64,000 bases of DNA, from contig NC_134705.1 of the NCBI RefSeq assembly GCF_043290135.1, positions 39,980,771 through 40,044,770 of the forward strand. The letters run 5' to 3'. The stretch is from Rhipicephalus microplus (taxonomy: Eukaryota > Arthropoda > Arachnida > Ixodida > Ixodidae). The position numbers and the translations under genes are program-made. The stretch's first letter is position 1, and each line of letters opens with the position of its first letter. The notes under the pieces were generated by a model. The model was not told the DNA's origin, did no database searches, and saw only the letters and a program-made list of their open reading frames with translations. Shown here in pieces: positions 23,272 through 35,344 of the stretch.

Positions 23272-25263
23272 ACCAATTTTGAAGTATCTATCGACGGCCA
23301 CTTGGTAACTGCCTTCATTGACACAGAGGCTGACTACTCGGTCATCAGCGGGCCATTGACAGCCCAACTAAAGAAGGTTAAGATGGCTTGGGACGGCCCG
23401 CAGATCCGCACAGCGGGAGGTCACCTCCTCACCCAATCAGGGCGATGTACTGCAAGGGTAACATTCGATGGTCACACACACCTTGCGACTTTCTTGGTGC
23501 TCCCACAGTGCTCCCGTGACGTCATTCTCGGTATGGACTTCTTGACTCAACATCACGCGGTTATCGACCTTGCGTCCAGATCCATCAAATTTTCCTCGGA
23601 TGAAGCCATAAATTCATACTCGACACCACATAATTGCGCAGCCCTCCGCGTGCTCGAAAATGACGTGAGCGTCCCACCCCGATCAACCACCCTGGTCACC
23701 GTAACCACTGGTACTGCCGAAAATGCCCGTGGCGTCGTCGAATGTAACATACAGCTTTTGCTTGGCCGTGATATCGCAATCGCAAAAGGCATTGCGGACT
23801 TCCGGAATGGAGAGGGCCCAGTGCTGCTAACAAATTTCGGCCAAAGGCACGACCAAAGGTCGTGCCTTTGGTCGTGCTTTTGGTCGTGCCAGGTCGTGCC
23901 TTTGGCCAAGTCGTGCCAAAGGCACGACCATTGGCTTTCTCGATGAAATTGCGGAAGTCAGTGACACCCCCGCCCTTTCGAATCCAGCGACCATCACCCC
24001 ACAGACCCACAACTCGCAGCTGCCATTCGACATTAACCCTTCCTTGCCTCAATGCACGCAGAAACTGCTCCAGAACCTTCTTCGACGTTATGATGACTGT
24101 TTCACCACTTCTTCACAGGTCCGCTCAACTTCTCTCGCAAAGCATCGAATCATAACACCAGAAGACATCTGCCCTCTCCATCAAAGCCCTTATCGTGTGT
24201 CGGCACGTGAACGCCAGGCCAACCGAGAGCAAGTTGAAGAAATGTTACACGATGATGCAATTCAGCCATCGAAAAGCCCATGGGCAGCACCGCTCGTCCT
24301 TGTCAAAAAGAAAGACGGAAGTCTTCGGTTTTGCGTCGATTACCGACGGTCTAATAGTGTAACCAAGAAGGACGTGTACCCTTTACCAAGGATCAACGAT
24401 ACCCTAGATCGTCTTAGTGATGCAAGGTACTTCTCGTCTATTTATCTGAAGACAGGGTATTGGCGAATTCATGTTGATGAAAGAGACCGAGAAAAGACCG
24501 CCATCATCATGCCGGACGGGTTGTATGAGTTCAAAGTGATGCCATTTGGACTTTCTTCCGCTGCAGCAACCTTCCAGCGTTTAATGGGTAGAGTACTGGC
24601 AGGCCTCAAGTGGCGAATATGTCTCGTATACCTGAACGATGTGGTCGTCTTTGCCTCCAACTTTAGCGACCACATGAAAAGGCTCCGGACGGTACTGGAC
24701 GCAATTAAGCCATCAGGGCTGACACTGAAGCAAGAAAAATGCTATTTTGCCTATGAAGAACTATAGTTCCTCTTTCGTTATATAAGCAAAGATGGCGTAA
24801 GACCAGATCCCAAGAAGACAGCCGCTATCGCACAGTTTTCTCAGCCGCAAGATAAGAGAGCTGTGCACCGATTCTTAGGAGTGTGCGCCTATTACCGCGG
24901 TTTGTCAAGAACTTCTCACACATTGCTGACCCTTTGCCACAGCTCACCAAGTCGGACGCCCCTGTCAAATGGAAAGCTGCGCAACATTAGGCATTCAAAG
25001 AACTTCAACAACGTTTACAGTCGCCGCCGATGCTGGGTCACTTTCATGAAAATGCCAAAACGTGGATACATACAGACGCCAGCAGCATTGGCTTAGGTGC
25101 CATTCTCGTTCAGAAGCACGAGGGCTGCGAGAACGTCATCACGTATGCAAGCCGCTCATGGTCGAAAGCGGAAGTGAACTATTCCACGCCTGAGAAGCAG
25201 TGTCTTGCGATAGTATGGGCTACCTCGAAATTCCGCGCATACTTGTATGGCAGACCCTTCTAA
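23272..25263 (+). pseudogene. Gypsy protease, reverse transcriptase and RNase H remnant
   Basis: Protease at about 23280-23600 has AFIDTEADYSVIS where DTGA is expected, so the active-site Gly is changed, followed by VILGMDFL. After the palindromic insert at 23839-23935 comes the reverse transcriptase (24044-24766): LVLVKKKDGSLRFCVDYR, YFSSIYLKTGYW where a motif A Asp is normal, MPFGLSSAAATFQ, and the catalytic box YLNDVVVFA where YLDD is expected. After a frame break near 24766, RNase H at 25030-25263 has [27 protein letters not shown] and FRAYLYG. Changes at catalytic positions in both enzymes argue that the copy is dead regardless of frame. Confidence 0.88.
23839..23935. repeat. Palindrome-rich insert in Gypsy pol
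   Basis: Built from copies of GGTCGTGCCTTTGG in both orientations. GGCCAAAGGCACGACC (23839-23854) pairs exactly with GGTCGTGCCTTTGGCC (23892-23907), and GTCGTGCC (23910-23917) pairs with GGCACGAC (23921-23928) around AAA. It lies between the protease and RT regions, and no such repeat is expected in Gypsy pol. Confidence 0.85.
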
Positions 25264-25284
25264 ATTGTAACGGTTCATCATGCG

Positions 25285-26714
25285 TTGTGCTGGTCGACCG
25301 GTTCGAAACACCCTTCTGGCCGCCTCGCTCGTTGGAGCCTACGGCTTCAGGAGTTCGACGTGAAGGTGGTCTACACGTCTGGTCGTAGGCACTCCGACGC
25401 AGACTGCCTCTCAAGAGCCCATGTCGGCACAACCCCAAGTCATGAAGACGACGATGCCTTTCTTGGGCTTATCAGAAGAAGTACCTTTGCATTACAGCAG
25501 CGCTCAGACCCGATCCTACAACGGTTGGTCAACTACATCGAAGGAAAGGTTTCCATACCGCCTGCACTGTTCAAGCGTGGGTTATCCTCCTCCAGTGTGC
25601 AAAACGGGGTGGTCGTTAAAAAAACTTTCGCACCGAATAAGGCAGCTTACATTCTTGTCGTCTCAAGCAGCCTCCGAGAAGAAATTTTACAAGCGTTGCA
25701 TGACGAACCCACTGCCAGCAACCTCGGTTTTACACAAACACTCCGCAGAATTAAAGAGCGGTACTACTGGCCCTACCTCTCCTCAGATGTTGCGCGGTAC
25801 GCCAAGAGTTGCCGTGTTTGTCAGCGCCGGAACAGAACTCCAACAAAACCAGCTGGATTGATCAAGCCAATTGAACACCCATCGATACCATTCCAACAGA
25901 TTGGTATGAACCTGCTTCGACCTTTCCCCACGTCAACATGCGGTAACAAGTGGACCATAAGGGCCAATGATTACCTCACCCGATACGCTGAAGCTAAGGC
26001 CCTATCAAACGGCACACCCGTAGAAGTTGCCAAATTTTTTTGCCGAATCCATTCTCCTCTGGCATGGCGCACCTGAGGTACTAATAACAGACAGGGGAAC
26101 GGTGTTTACGGCTGATCTCACTCAGGCAACCTTAAATTACAGTCATACAGATCACCGAAGAACAACTGCGTATCATCGGCAGACACACGGTCTCACGGAA
26201 CGCTTGAACAAAACCATTGCCGATATGCTCGCTATGTTTGTGGAAACAGAACACAAGACCCGGAACACTTTTCTGCCTTACGGGGTCTTCGCCTACAACA
26301 ACACGGTGCAGCAGATCACTAAAATGACACCGTTTATTTTCGTCCACGTCAGCGATGCCGTTACTACCCTGGCTGCCTAATGTCACTGATGAAAAGGACC
26401 TAGACGTGGCCGCCTACCTTCAGCGCGCAGAAGCCCGGCAGCTTGACCGTCTGCGCATAAAAGACCAACAGCAAAACGACGCAAGACGCTACAACCTGCG
26501 GAGACGCGATTTAACGTACAGGCCAGGTGACAGAGTCTGGGTTTGGATGCCCATTCACCGCCGCGCATTAAGCGAAAAACTCCTGCGCCGTTATTTCGGC
26601 CCATATAAAGCCATCCGTCAAGTGGGTGAAGTGGACTATGAAGTGGTCTCTGATGGGGCTAGCTCATCCCAACGACGCCGCGCACGACAAGAAGTGGTAC
26701 ACGCCACCGTTTAA
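25285..26714 (+). pseudogene. Gypsy integrase remnant with GPY/F module
   Basis: The end of RNase H (FDVKVVYTSGRRHSDADCLSR) leads into integrase. The zinc domain reads HDEPTASNLGF then CRVCQRR, so the second His of HHCC is Asn. The catalytic core begins IGMNLLRPFPTS where GMDLLGPFP is normal, so the first Asp of D,D-35-E is changed. After a frame change near 26030 the second Asp (ITDRGTVF) and the Glu (GLTERLNKT) are present. The last frame (26355-26714) has PGDRVWVW and LLRRYFGPYKAIRQVG, a GPY/F module. It ends about 170 bp before the 3' LTR. Confidence 0.88.
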
Positions 26715-26882
26715 AGCCCTATCATGCGCGCTAAAGGACGCTCCCTGTTTGCATCTCTTGTTTTGTTTATGTGCGCGTGATTCACGCTTATTGACCATTT
26801 ACCTTCGCATAGGCTGTCCTTTTGTTTTCGTTTTATTTTACACAAAGCATCGGGTTGATGCTTACGTTGAGGAGGGGAGCAA

Positions 26883-27273
26883 TGCCGCGAAGCCTATTGC
26901 GGATATAGCATTGCGCATTCCGATACCACCGGCACGCGGCCTTATCGGGGCCCAAGACGCCCCACGATGCATCTGCGAAGATAGTGGCCCGCACGTCGAC
27001 CATTCGTTGATTACGAGATAGCCCCAGATTCTACAACGGCTGTTATACCTGCGTTTGGGGGGGGGGGGGCGTATCTCGGATGGTGGACGCGCCTTGCAAC
27101 CCAGTGGGGCATTTTGTTCCCCGACGGCCGTCGAACACGCTGTTCGCCACCCGCTAAGCCGACGTGTATACTTTCTTTTTGTGGACGCAAGTCCACCAAA
27201 TAAAAGGATTCCCTTCTATTTCTACGAGCCTCCCGGTCCCCTGTCTTCAGGCTACTCTCACTCTTACGTGACA
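26883..27273 (+). repeat. Gypsy 3' LTR
   Basis: A 391-bp direct repeat of the 5' LTR, TGCCGCG to GTGACA, without the SINE. It differs from the 5' LTR by scattered substitutions and a longer G-run (near 27057-27069). ATAT follows at 27274-27277. Confidence 0.92.
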
Positions 27274-28182
27274 ATATAAAAGCACTGTTGGACGCTTCTC
27301 ATTGGGCACTCACGTGAAAATGACCAGTGAGGCTGTAAAGGCGGATGTGGGATGGGCAGGCTTTCAAGTAAGGGAAGCTCAGAGCAAAATGACTTTTTAA
27401 GAGATGCTTAGGAAAATAGAGAGCAGATGGGCAGAAAAGGTTATCAGGTACTTGTATGGGAAGATCGTGGACACAAAGTGGATAAAAGGAACTAGGAATT
27501 TCACCATTAAATATACCGCTATAAGTGTGGGTGACATGACAACAAAAAGCGTTTAACAAAAATTCAGAGAGGCGTAGAGGATCTATTGGGTGATAGCGAT
27601 GGAAAAGAATCCGGCTCTCAGTAACAGATAGGGCAGCAACAAAATAAGCTTGGAGAGGTTTTATGATAATTCAATGGGAAGCGCGTTACTGTTCGAAGTG
27701 AGGTCGGGTTGCCTTAGAACGCGTAGTCATAACGCGAGATTCAGTAAAAAAGAACAATGTACGTGCTGTGGGGGAGTTGAGGAAACTGTGGAACATGTTC
27801 TGCTCGAATGCGGTGATGTCCAACTAGTTATACGTGGGGGTACAATACTACACGAGACTTCTGGTTTCAGGGACAAACTTGGAAAACTGACCACGTCCGT
27901 GATAGAAGCAAGTAAGAGAGGCTAAGAGGATTGGTGGCAGAAAAGTAGAGATAAAGGACAAAAACTGTGCGAAAATTGGGCCATTTTGTCTGAAGAGGCA
28001 GAGAACTAGAACACAAATTTATAGAACTTCATTGTTATAATAGGATGAATTTATTCAAAGTATATAAGGCATTAGGCCGACATAAAAAAAAGATTTCCTT
28101 TCGTTTTTTTATTCTTGTGCACCTGGTGGCACAAATGCCACCGCCCCGTTATAAAGAGGACGCTCATAACATCCATCCATCA
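27274..28182 (+). pseudogene. LINE 2, right part with 3' tail
   Basis: Continues the LINE interrupted at 21158. Frames resemble the C-terminal domain of LINE 1: RKIESRWAEKVIRYLYGK near 27405 corresponds to the WARKVFSLYMK segment near 20050. The frame at 27650-27925 has CTCCGGVEETVEHVLLECGD, matching the C-terminal Cys/His motif. The 3' UTR ends in ATCCATCCATC at 28171-28181, the same tail type as LINE 1. It has several stops. Confidence 0.82.
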
Positions 28183-29736
28183 AGGCGCCCAATGGAGAGT
28201 GACTACGATCCGCGTGTAGAGGGTTATTGCTGCGGAGCTTCGCTTGTTTATTATGCTCAAAGCACACATGTACATGGATTTCAATAAATTAGTACACTGT
28301 GACTGCCATAACGAAATTAATTTCCTAGTTTCATATGCGGGTTATTTGCCAATAGTGTTTTTGTCATATAGATACTCTGGCAGCAGCAAGCGTTGGCCTG
28401 GAAAGCAGTCGCATTTTGACGCGACAGCACTGAAAAGCGTCTTTCGCTAAAATTTTCGAGTCGGCTTGGTGGTGTCGGCATCGGCATCTTTGGTTCGTAA
28501 CAAAAAAAAGCGCCATTCTACGCGAGAAAAAATTTCAGGTGTTCGCAATAAGGATACCAGCCCAAGAAAAAAGGCACGCAAGCTATTAGGAAAGCGATAG
28601 TCTGCGTGCGTTTGTGCGGGAATGTGAGTACATGTGTGCCTACGTGCGTGTGTTAGAGTGCGCACATATGGCTGTCACGTTGTATTTGTTTAGCAAAATG
28701 AACGAAAAACTTCGTCAGAACACTTTCACCTAATGTATGAACACGCTTTCTATTAATAAGTTAAGCGACACACTATCCTTGCGAGTCTTGCGGTTTGCGT
28801 CACGCAGATCACACCATTTCGACCTCTGAAAATGTAAGCAGTGGGAAATGAAACGAAAAACTTCATTAGGTTCCGAAGGTCGACCCTCGGTTAACCCGTA
28901 CCACACCGGGCTAGTTGTCGGGATTGTCCGGCTCGTTCCATCAGCCATACTTTGCGTTATTATATTAAGCCACACGGACGTCCACATGAGGACGTGCTTA
29001 TTAGATTGGAAGCGAGTGCGCTACATAATGGCTGGGGCACGCCGGTGACTAGCGGCGGTCACACGACCATTTGCAAACGGTCACAGACAGTTGCGAACAG
29101 TCGCAAACGGTCGCAAACTGGCTGCTCTGGCTAGTCGCTTCCTGACCAATTTTTCAGTCGCGCGACTGCAGTCGCAAAAGTGTGCAACCAATCAGCGATG
29201 GTCAATTTTTGTTTGTTTTTGTTTTCGTTTTTTCGTTGCGCTGGCTTTCTGCCGACAGGTAAAACGAGTGCCTTCCGCTGGGTCTGTGGCACCATGGCCA
29301 CCACGGAACACTTGGCTTGGAGATGGCGGGGCGCAGCAGTTTAAGCAAAGTGTCGGAATTTACGTGGCGGCATTCGCAAGAAGCTACACACCGTCAAAGT
29401 AACGAGCGAATGAATTGTGCACTATCTTTCCCCTTTACTCAGAATCGCTTTTTTTTTTGTCTTGAACTTGACTGGTCGCCGCATTCAATTCAGCACGTTT
29501 GGAACGCGTTTGCGCTTCATGCCTTGGCAATGAAGACACCGCGTTCGGGACTCGTTTGTGCTGCATTGCAGGCTTTGGCAAGCCAAGTAAACTCAAGAGC
29601 GTTTCTGAATACGTGCGACTCTCGGAAATACTACTCGTCATCTAAGCGCAGCTTGGGAGCTAGGTGGCTTGCATTGCCGGCAAACTCTCACGATCCTAGG
29701 GACGGTCACGCCCACCAGCGGCTTTTTTTTTTTTTT
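28183..29736. other. No gene; possible DNA-transposon end near 29045
   Basis: The segment 28380-28510 looks like an old interspersed repeat. At 29045-29200 subterminal repeats of a GGTCGCAAAC/CAGTCGCAAACGG kind follow CGGCGGTCACACGACC, which resembles the ends of PIF/Harbinger-type DNA transposons, but a matching opposite terminus was not found. An ATG in a strong context (CACCATGGCC, near 29291) opens only 16 codons before a stop. No host exon recognised. Confidence 0.35.
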
Positions 29737-29777
29737 AATGCGAAGCATTTCTTAGCGAACTTCGGCGACATTAAGCG

Positions 29778-29912
<135 letters not shown>

Positions 29913-30482
29913 ACCAAACTTGGTATGGCATAACATGATTGTATGAAGAACGTATTTCACTAATCATAACATGAAAATCAGGAATTGCATGCCATGGATG
30001 TCATGATTTACATGTCATAGCCCTACAGCTCTTGTGTTGGTTTTGTTCACATGCCATGTTCCAAACTGGTGTGGTATGGCTTGATTGCATGGCGAACACA
30101 AGCGGCAGACCATATCATGAAAATCATGACATGCGTGTCATGTAACAGCATGACTACAAGCCACGCTCATGATGTGCTTGTGGCCGTTTCCCTAGCGTCA
30201 CATGAACTTTCCCTAGCGTTTCCATACCGTCACATGTACTGTCGCCTGTGTCCGCTATGCAATCATATCATACCATATCAGTTTTGCAACATGCCATGTG
30301 AACGAAACCACCGCAAGAGCTGCAGCACCACGAAATGTAAATCATGACATTCATGACATACATGTCATGATTTTCATGTTATGACTACTCAAATATGCTC
30401 TTCATACAGCCATGTTATGCCATAACAAGTTTGATATTGATACCATTATCGAAACGGCTAGGAGAGGTAAATGTCGTAGGTG

Positions 30483-30950
<468 letters not shown>

Positions 30951-30994
30951 CGCTCAAAGTCGCCGAAGCTCGCTAAGAAATGCTTCGCATTTAA

Positions 30995-31066
30995 AAATGC
31001 AGTGGCCCGAGCCGAGATTCGGTCCCTGTACATGTGGGTCAGCAGCCGAGTACACCGCAGCGGGGC
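30995..31066 (-). repeat. Ruka-type SINE head fragment
   Basis: On the plus strand AAATGCAGTGGCCCGAGCC, then GGGTCAGCAGCCGAGTAC and CCGCAGCGGGG match the inverse of the SINE head at 40960-41036, with the A-box region (TTAGCCACTA) deleted. It directly adjoins the foldback element. Confidence 0.75.
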
Positions 31067-31671
31067 ACTCGAGTACCGCTACACCGATTTTCACTTCAAA
31101 CCACCGTTCTTCCAGCACCCGCGTCGACGCTCGTTTCAACCGGGTGAACGCCGTGCACACCAATGCTGCTTCCCACATCATTAAGTTGACCATTGGGAAA
31201 ATGGTTCATAACTTTTTTGCTGTAGCTTGCCCTGTGGGGATACATTTTCATACAACTGTCGAAGTAATCTGTGAAACGTAAATGGAGATGAGCGAATGCT
31301 TACACCAGTGCCCAACTACACTTTAACTGCGCGCATTAGTGTTCAGATGAGTACCATGTTTTTTCGCCATGATTTTTTAAGTTTAACGTAGCTTTATAAT
31401 CGCTAGCAGATCATCTGGTTCCGCTCAGAACGCCGCAGTACACAGTTTATGAAACGAACAAAGCATTTGGGAATTGATTTGTGTCGTCGCCGTAGTCAAA
31501 AACCTGTGTGTGATCACTGCGTAGGATAACAAATGTACGACGGATGAGCCCAAGCTTCCGCGTTGAAGGAACACAAAGAAAAATGGAAATAAATGTCTAG
31601 CACATCTCGAAGCACTTCGCGAGCAGCCGTCACTGGCGAAACGCCGAAAGTGCGTCCCTTTTTGATAACGA
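31067..31671. other. No gene recognised
   Basis: A moderately G/C-rich frame at 31090-31180 is open on both strands but has no clear splice sites or domain. The rest is A/T-rich. Confidence 0.4.
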
Positions 31672-31950
31672 TGCTCTCATTTTAAGGGTAAAGCTTCTTA
31701 CGTCGTGGGTCGTATGTCCAGTGACGTCGCAGTCATCGTGGTCGTCGTAGTAGGCAGTTGCATTGCATTGCATGTCAATGGCGTCATGGCATATACACGC
31801 GGTGAATAATGATGAGTGGGGTGAGGCCTCCGTGCGTCCTTCCATGCGTGCATGCGTCCGTGCGTGCGTCTGTGCGTGCGTTTGTTTGTCGATCAGTGCA
31901 TGGCACCACTCGTCATCATTCACCTCGTGGACGTGCTGTGGGTCAATTAG
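31672..31950 (+). mobile_element. Foldback element with CGTG/CGTC core, copy A
   Basis: The left part includes CGTGGGTCGTATGTCC (near 31700) and TTGCATTGCATTG. Arms at 31801-31827 (GGTGAATAATGATGAGTGGG..) and 31903-31925 are imperfect reverse complements around a CGTGCGTC-rich core. Copy B (32672-32968) has the same parts in opposite orientation. It is non-coding, probably MITE-like. Confidence 0.7.
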
Positions 31951-32671
31951 TAATTACAGTCCGGCTGCCACGAAAAAAAGTGTGGTTGTCATAAAACCAT
32001 AAAGCTGTCCCAGCTATCGTCGCAAAACGAAAAGTCGACAAATGACGTGCTGTCGAAAAAAAACACTAGAGGCAGGTTCTTGAGGCAAAGAACACACATG
32101 TCATGCGGGTCTTTGTGCCATGCAGTTTTCAAATGACACGCATTTTGATTCTGGGCAGAAAGTTTTTTTATTACCCATCAGCTTTGACATTCCCTTTCCT
32201 TGCTGCAGATTATAGAATGTACCAGCATCCAAGCGGAAGCACAAGGAGGTGTATGAAAAAACGGGCACAAGGACAGCCAGCCCATATAATAAAATATTGT
32301 CAGAGAAGGCCTGTGATCTAGTAAGGCCATTTCGAAGGAACTTGCGCCTCGCATGTCTCAGCTGCGAGCCTTTTGTGCTTTAGATAGTTATTGTGGCAGC
32401 CAAACACAGCGCTGTGATAGTCTGTCGACCAGGCCTCGTCCGATATTTTGATTTTCAGCACCACAAATGCTTTAGCGCTTCAATAAACGAGAGGAAACAC
32501 TTTGACCTTTCACGCACCACAAATGCAAAACGCGGCAATCCCCACACACCAGCGGTGGTGGTCGAACGGTGGGTGGAGAGGAAGAGAGAAGAGAATGTAC
32601 CGGTTCGAAACTACGCTCCTCTTCTCCGTGAAAACGGTCTGCATTGCTAAACATGTCTTACATTTCTGATG

Positions 32672-32968
32672 AAAAAAGTCGCAGCGCATTCATGAGGTGA
32701 ATGATGACGAGCGGGCCGAAGCACAAACAGACGGACGCACAGACGAACGGGTGCACGAACGATCGGACGGACGCACAGATGGACGCATGGACAGACGGAC
32801 GGATGTATGGAAGCGCGGACCGACTGAGAGATGCTTCGCCCCACTCATCATTATTCACTCCGTGGATATGTTGTGACACCGTTTTTCTTGATTTACAATG
32901 CAATGCAACTGACTACAACGAGCGACACGGGACATACGACCCACGGCGTAAGGAGCTTGTTCGTTAAA
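32672..32968 (-). mobile_element. Foldback element with GGAC/GGACGC core, copy B
   Basis: The inverse of copy A: arms at 32696-32722 and 32833-32859 (GCTTCGCCCCACTCATCATT on the plus strand) flank a core of GGACGCACAGACGG-type repeats. The outer segment has GGGACATACGACCCACGGCG, the inverse of CGTGGGTCGTATGTCC in copy A. The core repeat sequence differs from that of copy A, so cores appear to turn over faster than arms. Confidence 0.7.
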
Positions 32969-35096
32969 ATGAAGTTTCTAACTTTCTCCCACTATTTACC
33001 ACACCCCTCAGCACATGTCTTCGGTTCATACTTGAGCCGTTCTGAAGTGCCGGATGTCTGTTTCTTACGTGAGCGTCTAACACGTCTAAAGTGCGGTCTA
33101 ACCACGCACTTTGCTTTCATACTATTAAAGCATTGCGATGACGTTTTCCACACTCAATTTTTCAGCGGTCCCACATTTGTTAACGCACGAACTAAGTTGG
33201 GATAGATTATTCCAACTCGTGTGCCCACTCGTGGAATTATGGAGTTTCAAAAGTAAGTAAATCAGGAAGGGTGCATTGAGCAATGGCTTTCTACATAGTG
33301 CAGAATAATCCCGTTAGTTATAACATAACCGAGGTCCACCTTCCGTTAGTTCAAGAAGATTAAAAAAAATCATTCATATTCAATAGTTTCTGCAACTGCG
33401 AATGCTTGTGAGCATAATGTGTAGAATACACACAATGCAGCCTTTTGCGGTCCTAGTTTATTCACAAATTTGCAGACCCGCAAAAAGTCAATGCAGTTGA
33501 CAGGGAAGAAGAACAAAAAAAGGATTTCGATTTCAAGTGATCATAGGCAGGTGCATTAGGTAACGTGTGAATTTTTTTTTTCGTTTTTCGTAGTAACAAT
33601 AGTCTCGCATGCCCCCTTTATATCTAATATACACCGCTGCCTTACCCGTTAATTTTGCGCACATTTATTTTGGTTTGTGTTGCGCAAGTTCTTACTGGGA
33701 ATTTTTTTTAATTTCCCACTTTTCTCTTCTCCCAAATCGTAAACATTTGATGTTTCGTGATGTAAGAGTATTTTCGCGTTTTTTTTCTACTTTAGACTCA
33801 ACAGCCTGTTTTTTGTTGTTTTTTTTGATGCTGCTAATAACGCAAGACCCATTTCGTCAACTACAAGGGCAGGCTTACAGTGCAGCTTGATTCGCCAATT
33901 GAAACGAGACTATTGAAGAACGTAACCGTACAAGACGAGGGTGCCTAATTCCGCTTGCCCTTCTGTCGCTGTACGACTATTTTAATTTTCATGCTGTAAA
34001 CCAATGCGTGGTACTCCTTTACATGGCCTGCATTGTGATCTACTAGAACAATTTCCGCTAAGTGCCAGAATAATGTTGTCTTCCATTGTGCTTTCAATTA
34101 TTCGCATACAGACGAAAAAAGTGAACAGTTGCTTGCTCGACCGGCCTCTCGGTCACGTACTTGATCGCTTTATATTCAATGACAAATGCAGATACTCCGC
34201 ATTTTTATGCTGACTTTCATATATTTGGTGTCAATAAATATTTCTGAGCGGTGCGCCCTTTTCGCACAAATGACGAAAGGTGTAGTTTGATGAAACGACA
34301 TTACCGCCTTGACAGCTTCGCAGTTTCAAACATATACCTAAGATATTTTTTAACTCTTCTAGCACGTTGATGAACCGAGGTAACCACCTTTTCTACATTT
34401 TTTTTTTCTCTTGAAGCACGTGAGCCGCACGTGTCGAATTCGGATCGCGCACATTTTGAAGCATTTGGCAATCTGAAAAAAAGATACAACTTCGATTGGG
34501 CTCAAATGTGACATGGCAGCCAAATGGGGCAGCCATGTAACATGTTACCTTTGCTTTCTTCCAGTGGCCGTCATCTTCATGGTGCGCTGGACGGTCGACC
34601 CGAGGTATTTTTATAAAAAAATCTGTATGTGCTGTTCCTACCATATTGATAGTGCAGGACAGCATGTTGCACGAGCAGCTAACACTAAGGACTCTTGACT
34701 GAAATGGTTCAGCTGTACTTTCACCGAAAGTGACCAGCAGCCCCTTATTGCATATATTGGTCACCTCAGGTGACCATCTCATATTTTTTTATTGAAATGG
34801 CAAATTTTCAGGTTTCTTGCGAGGCAATCATTTTTTGCAGAAGATTTCGCCATTTGTTTTTTTTTTTTCAATTAAACTTTGTTTCCTGCCAAAAAGGATG
34901 TTCTGTGCATGAAAGAATTAAAGTGATCGAGAGGTTTGGAAGATGACCTTACAGAGCTAGCTTCATACGTGATTATTAACTTTTTGATGCAATGAATGCA
35001 TTCGTTGTGAGCTGCCATTCACTTGAATGTTGTCGATAAAACTCATCTTGCGAAGCGACGGCAATCGCGGGCTACAAGTTCATTGCCAAGCCTCAC
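32969..35096. other. No gene recognised
   Basis: Mostly A/T-rich, with T-runs near 33570, 33780 and 34858. If the minus-strand gene inferred from 45770 and 35200 is real, its later exons should lie here or further left; none was identified with confidence. Confidence 0.4.
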
Positions 35097-35200
35097 CTGG
35101 CAGCTCGATGCGATCGAGAATGAGCTTGGACGAGATGATCAGGTAGACGAGGGCAAACATGACGACCACTATGAACATCACGAGGTCTCGAGTTTCCTTG
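35097..35200 (-). CDS. Candidate host exon encoding a transmembrane helix
   Basis: The minus strand shows acceptor AATACACGCAG, 104 nt open, and a consensus donor (CTGCCAG|GTGAGG). One base completes a codon, then 34 codons follow, then one base. The peptide starts KETRDLV and contains MFIVVVMFALVYLII, a clear hydrophobic helix, followed by SSKLILDRIELP. Third codon positions are almost all G or C, unlike the flanking DNA. The entry phase fits the two bases left over by the exon at 45770-45487, and joining them adds an Asp at the junction. That pairing is an inference across about 10 kb; other exons could intervene. Family not recognised. Confidence 0.58.
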
Positions 35201-35344
35201 CTGCGTGTATTCAGATAAGTAGGCACACAAAAGGAACCGGCACTTTGTTGCTCCCTAAGATTCTAGAGTATTCTAAGATGACTGAATGCTAGACGAGCTA
35301 GTAACAGATAACTACAAAAACTGTGATAGAAAGAACGAAACAAG

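Larger units (their letters stand above)
21159..27273 (+). mobile_element. Gypsy (Metaviridae-type) LTR retrotransposon, degenerate
   Basis: Direct LTRs at 21159-21722 and 26883-27273 both start TGCCGCGAAG and end ..GACA. ATAT (or AATAT, allowing for an ambiguous A) flanks both sides as the target duplication. Between them are gag with a CCHC knuckle, protease, reverse transcriptase, RNase H and integrase in Gypsy order. A purine-rich tract (GAGGAGGGGAGCAA, 26869-26882) precedes the 3' LTR. A SINE in the 5' LTR, a palindrome-rich insert in pol, mutated catalytic residues and many frame breaks show it is inactive. It is inserted in LINE 2. Confidence 0.92.

Noticed and set aside
34393..34782. 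129-codon minus-strand frame downstream of the transmembrane exon
   Set aside because: Considered as the next exon, but no acceptor in the right phase, no codon bias and no domain.
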